Origin: Nitriliruptorales bacterium
Lineage (GTDB): Bacteria; Actinomycetota; Nitriliruptoria; Euzebyales; Egibacteraceae
NCBI GenBank assembly: GCA_007119305.1
Contig: SKPY01000377.1
Location: forward strand, 1-21,177
Direction: 5' to 3'
DNA: 21,177 nucleotides
Under the pieces are notes generated by a model that worked only from the letters and a program-made list of their open reading frames with translations, had not been told where the DNA came from and searched no databases. The number at the start of each line of letters is the position of its first letter. Within the stretch, counting starts at the first letter, position 1. Below are positions 14,200-19,580 of the stretch, one piece after another. The position numbers and the translations under genes are program-made.

Positions 14200-15765
14200 C
14201 TAGCTGTCGGGGTGGATCGGCATCCCGCGCTCCGTGCGCTCATCCAGCGACAGCGGCCGCGTCGTGAACTTCAACCCCACGAACAGCACCGCGAGGATCA
14301 GGTAGCCGTACACGAACTCACGGGCTGCCTCGTGGAGCAGCGTGAGCTCGGGGGCGTGGATGATCCCCAACGTGGCGAACAGCGCGAGCACGAGCGCGGC
14401 GATCGCCGCCTTGAACCACTCGCGGTCGATGATGAACACCGCCACCGCGCCCCACAGCATGGCCGTCATGAGCGCCCCTTGGGCGATCGGCACGACCGCA
14501 GGGGAGATGTCGGCGATGGCGTCGGGCGCCGCCTGGCCGAAGCGGGTGTTCAGGAAGTTCGCCAGGTAGGGGATCATCGCGAGCGCGACGGCGGGCGCGT
14601 GGCGGGCCGGGATCGTCGTGAACGCGTTGCCGATCATGACGATGCCGACGAACACGAGGATGGGCGCGATGACCGCCAGGGGGATGATCTCGGCGATGGC
14701 GGCGATGAGGCCGAACGTGGCGGCGAGCGCGTAGACGATCCCGTTGGTGATGGAGTAGCCGCGGCCGGCGCCCATCTCCTTCGTGCCCACCGAGGCGATG
14801 TAGACGGTGGTGGGCAGCACGCCGCCGAACAGCCCGCCGATGATCGTGCCGGCGCCGTCGGTGATCTGCGCGTGCCGCACGTTGTAGTCGTCGCCGAGCG
14901 CCGACACGGCCTCGACGTTGTTCATGGTCTCGAAGAAGTTGTAGATGGCGATCGGGACGATGACCGCGAGCAGCGCGTTGTGGGGACCGAACAGCTGACC
15001 GAACCCCTCGAAGCCGGCGATGGTCGGCAGCGGCGGGTACCAGCCGACGGTCTCCGCGCCGCGGGCGATGGCGTCGAGCTCGGCACGGCCTAGCAGGTAC
15101 GCGAGGACGGTGCCGAAGACGATGGCGACGAGCGTCACCGGGATCTTGCCGGGGAACACGACCTTGGCCACGAGCCCGGCGAGGATGATGCCGAGCGCGA
15201 TGCTGCCGACGAGCGGCATGCCGTAGGTCTTGAAGAACATCTCGCCGCCGATGAACGTGAACGCCACCCCGGCGAGCGCGCCGAGCATCGCGGCGCGGGG
15301 CAGGTTACGACGGATCCACGGGCCGATCGCCCCGCCGAGGATCTCGATCAGGCCACCGACCATGACCGCCGCGACCCCGATCCGCCATGCCAGCTCGGGG
15401 TCGTCGGTGATCGCCAGGGCCGGCGCGAGGATGCCGAACGTGTAGACGAACTGGATCGGTGTCGAGATGCCGTAGGCGAGCGCCGTGACGTCGGTGCGGC
15501 CTTCGCGTTCGGCGAGGCGGCGGGCCATGCGCGCGTAGTAGAGGTTGCCGACGAGCACGGCGACCGCGGCGCCGGGGATCATGCGGGTGAAGATGATGTC
15601 GGCGGGGAAGCCGATGCCCGCCATGAGGATGGCGATGAGGGCGAAGTTCGCCAGGTTGTTCTGGAACAGCGCGAAGAACCCGTCGACGTCCTCGCGCTTG
15701 AACCACGGGTACCCGATGCCGGGCTCGCTGCTGCGCCGCCGCCGCAACGCTTCCTGGATCCCCAT
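14200..15765 (-). CDS. NCS2/AzgA-like purine permease (second permease)
   Basis: A 521-residue polytopic membrane protein with roughly 13-14 segments. The soluble N-terminus carries PWFKREDVDGFFALFQNNLANFALI, followed by DVTALAYGISTPIQFVYTFG, YNFFETMNNVEAVSALGDDY (a conserved carboxylate and the Met-Asn-Asn pair) and GGVLPTTVYIASVGTKEMGAGRGYSITNG, equivalent to the substrate loop of NCS2/AzgA carriers. It is clearly of a different subfamily from the permease at 11529, so the two may have different substrates, for example hypoxanthine or guanine versus xanthine or urate. The ATG is preceded by GGAGG at 8 nt. An operator candidate is 54 bp upstream, overlapping the end of the deacylase gene. 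Specificity is inferred. Confidence 0.8.
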   Translation of the reverse strand: MGIQEALRRRRSSEPGIGYPWFKREDVDGFFALFQNNLANFALIAILMAGIGFPADIIFTRMIPGAAVAVLVGNLYYARMARRLAEREGRTDVTALAYGISTPIQFVYTFGILAPALAITDDPELAWRIGVAAVMVGGLIEILGGAIGPWIRRNLPRAAMLGALAGVAFTFIGGEMFFKTYGMPLVGSIALGIILAGLVAKVVFPGKIPVTLVAIVFGTVLAYLLGRAELDAIARGAETVGWYPPLPTIAGFEGFGQLFGPHNALLAVIVPIAIYNFFETMNNVEAVSALGDDYNVRHAQITDGAGTIIGGLFGGVLPTTVYIASVGTKEMGAGRGYSITNGIVYALAATFGLIAAIAEIIPLAVIAPILVFVGIVMIGNAFTTIPARHAPAVALAMIPYLANFLNTRFGQAAPDAIADISPAVVPIAQGALMTAMLWGAVAVFIIDREWFKAAIAALVLALFATLGIIHAPELTLLHEAAREFVYGYLILAVLFVGLKFTTRPLSLDERTERGMPIHPDS

Positions 15766-15819
15766 GCCGACCGCCTCCAGCCCGCGCGACTATCGGACGC
15801 CGTGGAAGGTAGGCAACCG

Positions 15820-15834
15820 TCAACATTCGGTCAA
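15820..15834 (-). promoter_or_regulatory. Dyad operator candidate, site 2 (permease 2)
   Basis: TCAACATTCGGTCAA on the plus strand, 54 bp before the permease 2 start and overlapping the stop codon of the deacylase gene. It has one departure (G for T) from the ACA-N3-TGT core. Confidence 0.5.
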
Positions 15835-17516
15835 GTCTCGGCGGGTGGCTCCTCCGCGGCCGGCGGAGCCGACTCGTCGCCGGGTGCCGCGGCCGAGTGG
15901 GAGGTCAGCTCGCCGTCGCGCACGACCGTGCGCCCGGCGACCAGCACACGGTGGACCCCCACCGGCGGCCTGCGGGGCTCCTCGTAGGTGGCCCGGTCGA
16001 TGATCGTCGCGGGGTTGAACAGGACCAGGTCTGCGGGCGCTCCGGGGACGATGCGTCCGAGCTTCGGGCGTCCGAGCACGTCCGCCGCCCGCGCGGTCAT
16101 CGCGTTGACCGCCGCCGGCAGCGACAGGGTGCCGAGCTCCCGCACGAAGCGGCCGAGCACGCGGGGGAAGGTGCCGTACAGGCGCGGGTGCGGGCTGCCG
16201 GTGGCGTTGACGAGCGCGTCGCTGCCGATCGAGCAGTAGGGCTGGGCCATGAACTTCGCCACGTTCGTCTCGACGTTGTTGAAGCTGATCAGCGACACCT
16301 GGAGGCGCTCGGCGATGAGCAGATCCCAGATCACGTCGAAGCCCCACGGGCTCAACGGGTCGGTGACGCCGGCCTCGAGGATGATGTCCTGCATCGAGCG
16401 CCCCCGCAGGTGCTCGTTGCGCGACCCGGGGGCCACCCCCGACAGCCACAGCCCCTGCCAGCCGCCCGAGAAAGCCCACCAGTTGTCCCAGGTGGTGGTG
16501 TCCTCGGTGACCTGGCGGTACAACCGCTCCCGCACGGCGGGGTCGGCGAGGCGCACGAGGGTCACGTCCATGCCGCCCTCCATCACCCAGGGGGGCAGCA
16601 GGACGTTGGCGGTCGTAGACCCGGCCGTGTACGGGTGGACGTCGGTCGTGACCGCGACGCCGTGGCGGCGGTAGTCGTCGATCATCTCGAGCATGCGCTC
16701 GGCCCGGTGCCAGTTCGTCTTGCCGGCGGTCTTGATGTGCGAGTAGTGCAGGTGCACCCCGGTGCGCCGGGCGACCTCCAGCGCCTCCTCGGTGGCCTCG
16801 AGCACCTTGTCGCTCTCGGAGCGCACATGGATGAACAGCCGCCCGCCGTGACGCGCGACGACCTCGCACAGCACGACGAGCTCCTCGGTGTCGGCGTAGG
16901 CCGCGGGGGCGTAGACGAGGCCGGTCGACAGGCCGATGGCGCCCTGGCGCAGCGCGGTGTCGACCGCGTCGCGCATCAGGTCAAGCTCGCGCTCCGAAGG
17001 GGGGCGGGCCTGCATCTGCATGACGAGCCGGCGCACCGTGGAGTGACCGACGAGCCCTGCCACGCGCGTCGACGACGTGGCGCGCAGCGCCGCGAGGTAG
17101 TCGCCGAACTCGCGCCAGGTCCAGTGCTTCGGCTCGAGGAACCCGTTCAGCCCGGTGATGTAGCGCCCGTACGCCTCGAGGTCGTCATCGCGCAGCGGCG
17201 CCGCCGAGATCCCGTCCTGGCCGAACACCTGCGTCGTCACCCCCTGCAGGAGCTTGGGGCGATCACCGAGCGGTGCGGCGTCGGGCTCGTCGCGCACGAG
17301 CGTGTACAGGTCGGAGTGGCTGTGCATGTCGAGGAAGCCCGGCGCCAGGGCGAGCCCGTCCCCGTCGACGACCTCCTCGTCCTCCCCGGGCGTCAGGGAG
17401 CGACCCACCTCGGCGACGTGCCCGTTGCCGATGCGGACGTCGCCGACCTCAGGCTCGTCGCGCACGCCGTCGAACACCAGCGCGTTGCGGACGAGCAGGG
17501 GCGGCGAGCTGCGCAT
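15831..17516 (-). CDS. N-acyl-D-amino-acid deacylase-family amidohydrolase
   Basis: The 561-residue protein is a TIM-barrel amidohydrolase with a split beta domain (residues 1-60 and about 490-540). Metal ligands are visible: DMHSHSDL near residue 68, a His in FIHVRSE, another in HYSHIKTAGKTNWHRA, and the Asp in SIGSDALVNATG. The hinge PGAPADLVLFNP near the C-terminus is typical. The Cys-containing GNCG motif of classical D-aminoacylases is replaced by GQDGIS, a variant I believe is widespread in dihydroorotase/D-hydantoinase-like members. The likely reaction is hydrolysis of an N-acyl, N-carbamoyl or cyclic amide intermediate. The ATG at 17516 follows GGAGG; a longer frame from 17543 runs into the operator. 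Its C-terminal tail is low-complexity Pro/Glu/Ala. Confidence 0.87.
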   Translation of the reverse strand: MRSSPPLLVRNALVFDGVRDEPEVGDVRIGNGHVAEVGRSLTPGEDEEVVDGDGLALAPGFLDMHSHSDLYTLVRDEPDAAPLGDRPKLLQGVTTQVFGQDGISAAPLRDDDLEAYGRYITGLNGFLEPKHWTWREFGDYLAALRATSSTRVAGLVGHSTVRRLVMQMQARPPSERELDLMRDAVDTALRQGAIGLSTGLVYAPAAYADTEELVVLCEVVARHGGRLFIHVRSESDKVLEATEEALEVARRTGVHLHYSHIKTAGKTNWHRAERMLEMIDDYRRHGVAVTTDVHPYTAGSTTANVLLPPWVMEGGMDVTLVRLADPAVRERLYRQVTEDTTTWDNWWAFSGGWQGLWLSGVAPGSRNEHLRGRSMQDIILEAGVTDPLSPWGFDVIWDLLIAERLQVSLISFNNVETNVAKFMAQPYCSIGSDALVNATGSPHPRLYGTFPRVLGRFVRELGTLSLPAAVNAMTARAADVLGRPKLGRIVPGAPADLVLFNPATIIDRATYEEPRRPPVGVHRVLVAGRTVVRDGELTSHSAAAPGDESAPPAAEEPPAET

Positions 17517-17536
17517 GACGACCTCCGGGCATGACT

Positions 17537-17551
17537 GACACAAAATGTCAA
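17537..17551 (-). promoter_or_regulatory. Dyad operator candidate, site 3 (deacylase, proximal)
   Basis: GACACAAAATGTCAA on the plus strand; read wider it is TGACA-CAAAA-TGTCA, a near-perfect palindrome. It starts 20 bp before the ATG, just beyond the Shine-Dalgarno sequence, where binding should block transcription. One half departs from the other sites. Confidence 0.55.
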
Positions 17552-17583
17552 CTGCAGGCGCATACTAGCGGCTGCCCTTGGGG

Positions 17584-17621
17584 GTCCCGCCGGGACGGCG
17601 CCCGCGTCCTGCCACGGGCGC
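17584..17621 (-). terminator. Two adjacent GC hairpins after the thiamine-binding gene
   Basis: GTCCC (17584-17588) pairs with GGGAC (17592-17596), and GCGCCCG (17598-17604) pairs with CGGGCGC (17615-17621). They follow the stop of the 80-residue gene on the minus strand and could end its transcript or shape the deacylase leader. There is no U-tract. Confidence 0.4.
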
Positions 17622-17646
17622 GGACGGAACACCCCGCCTTGTGTGC

Positions 17647-17661
17647 TCAACAGTTTGTCAA
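17647..17661 (-). promoter_or_regulatory. Dyad operator candidate, site 4 (deacylase, distal)
   Basis: TCAACAGTTTGTCAA, abutting the stop codon of the thiamine-binding gene and 130 bp before the deacylase start. It is the exact reverse complement of the site before xdhD (19546-19560). Confidence 0.65.
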
Positions 17662-17904
17662 TTAGGCTCCGGCGATGTGCTCGACCTGCAAGGACACGCG
17701 CGTGGCGCCGGCGGCCAGTGCCGCCTGCATCATGCCCGCAACCGCCTCGACGACGGCGGACTCCGCGCCGCTGATGGCCGAGCCGAACGGGCCGAACTCC
17801 ACCTCGAAGCCCGCCGTGTGCAGCGCGTCCACCGCGGCCTGCACGTGCTGGCCTGGGCGGCCCTCGACGAAGGGCTCGACGGTGAACTCGGCACGTAGCG
17901 CCAT
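17662..17904 (-). CDS. Thiamine-binding (DUF77/MTH1187-type) protein
   Basis: An 80-residue protein beginning MALRAEFTVEPFVEGRPGQHV. Its fold pattern is the small ferredoxin-like one of the Thiamine_BP family: a first strand with PF, a helix VQAAVDALHTAGFEVEF, a strand FGPFGSAISG and a helix with VVEAVAGMMQAALAAGATRVSLQVEHI. The motif GPFGSAISGA matches the family's GPMGTxIEG. Members bind thiamine or related hydroxymethylpyrimidines, usually as oligomers. Here it is embedded among purine-catabolism genes, so it may bind a pyrimidine- or imidazole-like metabolite instead; that is inference. The ATG follows GGAGAG. It is divergent from the carbamoyltransferase across 126 bp. Confidence 0.8.
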   Translation of the reverse strand: MALRAEFTVEPFVEGRPGQHVQAAVDALHTAGFEVEFGPFGSAISGAESAVVEAVAGMMQAALAAGATRVSLQVEHIAGA

Positions 17905-17929
17905 CCCCGGCTCTCCTTCGGTCGCGCGC

Positions 17930-17978
17930 GCCCGCGTGCTGGCCTGCCTGATGGTACGAGGCCACCGCGCGCGCGGGC
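17930..17978. repeat. Nested inverted repeat in a divergent promoter region
   Basis: Outer arms GCCCGCG (17930-17936) and CGCGGGC (17972-17978) enclose inner arms TGGCCT (17940-17945) and AGGCCA (17959-17964). It lies between the thiamine-binding and carbamoyltransferase genes and may be an operator for either. No copy of the 15-bp dyad is present here. Confidence 0.45.
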
Positions 17979-18030
17979 ACCTGGTCGCCGCGCAACCCTA
18001 TCCGAACCCCGCACGACGGAAAGGACCCCG

Positions 18031-18984
18031 ATGAGGAGCTTTGTCGGACGCGACATCCTGTCACTCGCCGACTTCGAGCGTGGCGAGTACTGCCACGTCT
18101 TCGACGTGGCGGACCGCCTCAAGCCGCACGCCCTCGAGCGCCGCAACACCGACCTGCTCGCGCACAAGACGCTGCTGACCGCCTTCTACCAGCCCAGCAC
18201 CCGCACGCGCCTGGCCACCGAGGCCGCGATGCACCGGCTCGGCGGCCACGTGCTCGGCTTCTCGGACGCGAAGATGACGCGGGCCGGCGACTTCTACCAG
18301 GAGTCCATCAAGGACACGATGAAGATGCTGGAGTACTACGGCGACGTGATCGCCATGCGCCACTTCCAGCAGGGCGCCCCCCGCGAGGCCGCCGCCTGGG
18401 CGTCGGTGCCCATCATCAACTGCGGCGACGGCTGGGGGGAGCATCCCACACAGGTGCTCACCGACCTCTACACCATCCACGCAGAGCTCGGCACCCTCGA
18501 CGGCCTGTCGATCCTGTGCGTGGGCGACATGCGCATGCGCACGATGCACTCGATCCTGTACGCGCTGTCCCAGTTCGACTCCGAGGCGGTGGTGGTCTCG
18601 CCGCCAGAGATGTCGCTGCTCGACGAGTTCAAGGCGGAGATCGAGCAGCGCAACGTGCGCTACCGCGAGGTCGAGGACGTGCGCGACGCGCTCGCCGACG
18701 CCGACGTGATCTACATGGAGCCCGTCGTCCAGGCGGACTACACGAAGTCGCGCGAAGAGGCCAGCGCGGACAAGGGCGTCACGCCTGACCGCTACAAGGT
18801 GACGCGCCAGCTCCTCGCCGAGCAGGCGAAGTCGAGCGCGATCATCCTGCACTCGCTGCCACGCATGGACGAGCTGCCCCCGGACGTCGACGCCACGCGC
18901 CACGCTCGTTACTGGAACGAGGCGTTCAACGGGGTCGCCATGCGCATGGCCCTGCTGGCGCTCGTGCTCGGGGCGGTGGAGTGA
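18031..18984 (+). CDS. Aspartate-carbamoyltransferase-like enzyme with altered acceptor site
   Basis: The 317-residue protein has the carbamoyl-phosphate site of the ATCase/OTCase family: FYQPSTRTR (about residues 54-62), MRHFQQGAP and GEHPTQVLTDLYTI. The C-terminus, HSLPRMDELPPDVDATRHARYW followed by FNGVAMRMALLALVLG, is ATCase-like rather than OTCase-like. The acceptor loop differs: where ATCase has YxTRVQKER, with Arg229 and Gln231 (E. coli numbering) holding aspartate, this protein reads YMEPVVQADYTKS, so the Arg is missing. The family GxxxxxRTxHS element is kept as GDMRMRTMHS. With carbamate kinase in the same island, it probably transfers carbamoyl from a ureido compound to phosphate. 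It is not close to E. coli YgeW. The start has GGAAAGGA upstream. Confidence 0.85.
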   Translation: MRSFVGRDILSLADFERGEYCHVFDVADRLKPHALERRNTDLLAHKTLLTAFYQPSTRTRLATEAAMHRLGGHVLGFSDAKMTRAGDFYQESIKDTMKMLEYYGDVIAMRHFQQGAPREAAAWASVPIINCGDGWGEHPTQVLTDLYTIHAELGTLDGLSILCVGDMRMRTMHSILYALSQFDSEAVVVSPPEMSLLDEFKAEIEQRNVRYREVEDVRDALADADVIYMEPVVQADYTKSREEASADKGVTPDRYKVTRQLLAEQAKSSAIILHSLPRMDELPPDVDATRHARYWNEAFNGVAMRMALLALVLGAVE

Positions 18985-19006
18985 CCGCCCCCGCGCCGGT
19001 GCGCGC

Positions 19007-19444
19007 TCACTCGGGAGCGTCCTTGCGGCCGAGGTAGTTGTAGACGGTGAAGCGGGAGACGCCGAGCGCGTCGGCGACGTCCTCGACGGCCTTGCGCAGC
19101 GTGAACGCGCCGCGCTCGTCGAGCATCTTCACGGCGCGCTGCTTCTCTTCCCGTCCGAGGTCGCGCAGCGGCCCCCCCAGCTGCTCCTCCACGTCGGCCA
19201 CGAGACGGTCGAGCGCGTCGTGGAGATCAGGCAGGTGCACGATGCCGATCAGGCGCCCCTCCCACATGAGCGGCACCTCCCGGCTGCCGCGGGCGCCTGC
19301 GCCGAGCAGCACGTTGCCCTGCTGGTCGACGAGGGTGGCACCGCACGCCTCGATGAGCGGGCGGATGGCGCGGAGCAGCGGCTGCCACTCGCGCGGCAGC
19401 CGCTCGGCCGTGTGAGCGGCGAGCGCTTCCGGCGTGCCGTCCAT
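19007..19444 (-). CDS. YheO/DauR-type transcriptional regulator
   Basis: This 145-residue protein ends in a clear helix-turn-helix of the HTH_22/DauR type: EEKQRAVKMLDERGAFTLRKAVEDVADALGVSRFTVYNYLGRKD. The N-terminal half (about residues 15-90) has a PAS-like pattern, with GATLVDQQGNVLLGAG and VPLMWEGRLIGIVHL, but is shorter than the sensor of typical family members (about 200-220 residues). DauR-type proteins respond to small metabolites and act locally. It is divergent from xdhD over 136 bp that contain one copy of the 15-bp dyad, making it the leading candidate for binding all five. The ATG at 19444 is preceded by GGGAGGG. It converges with the carbamoyltransferase gene, 22 bp away. Confidence 0.82.
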   Translation of the reverse strand: MDGTPEALAAHTAERLPREWQPLLRAIRPLIEACGATLVDQQGNVLLGAGARGSREVPLMWEGRLIGIVHLPDLHDALDRLVADVEEQLGGPLRDLGREEKQRAVKMLDERGAFTLRKAVEDVADALGVSRFTVYNYLGRKDAPE

Positions 19445-19521
19445 GTGCCCTCCCGTCGCCTGCGCCGCGTCAGGCTGCTGCATCGAGCGTATCGGGATTG
19501 TCCATCCCGGGTAGGTTCCTT

Positions 19522-19536
19522 GGCACAAACGGTGCC
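19522..19536. repeat. 5-bp inverted repeat in the regulator-xdhD intergenic region
   Basis: GGCAC-aaacg-GTGCC, 9 bp from site 5 and inside the shared promoter. It could be a second operator for autoregulation. Confidence 0.35.
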
Positions 19537-19545
19537 GTACACGGC

Positions 19546-19560
19546 TTGACAAACTGTTGA
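19546..19560 (+). promoter_or_regulatory. Dyad operator candidate, site 5 (xdhD)
   Basis: TTGACAAACTGTTGA ends 20 bp before the xdhD start. It is the exact reverse complement of site 4. TTGACA could double as a -35 box, but no -10 follows at the right distance before the start codon. Confidence 0.65.
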
Positions 19561-19580
19561 AGGCAGGGGAACCTCCTCGC

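Noticed and set aside
11511..15093. Long plus-strand frames of 509 and 735 codons opposite the permease, carbamate kinase and permease 2
   Set aside because: Both are highly charged low-complexity readings antisense to well-recognised genes.
15897..17534. 545-codon plus-strand frame opposite the deacylase
   Set aside because: Shadow of a gene with clear metal-binding motifs on the other strand.
18031..18984. Assignment as YgeW
   Set aside because: The length (317 versus about 396 as I recall), the C-terminal region and the STRTR/HPTQ contexts fit ATCase better; only the cluster context resembles ygeW.
19546..19560. Reading the TTGACA motifs simply as -35 boxes
   Set aside because: They occur at varied distances from the starts, lack matching -10 boxes, and carry a second conserved half (TGTTGA or TGTCAA), which favours an operator.
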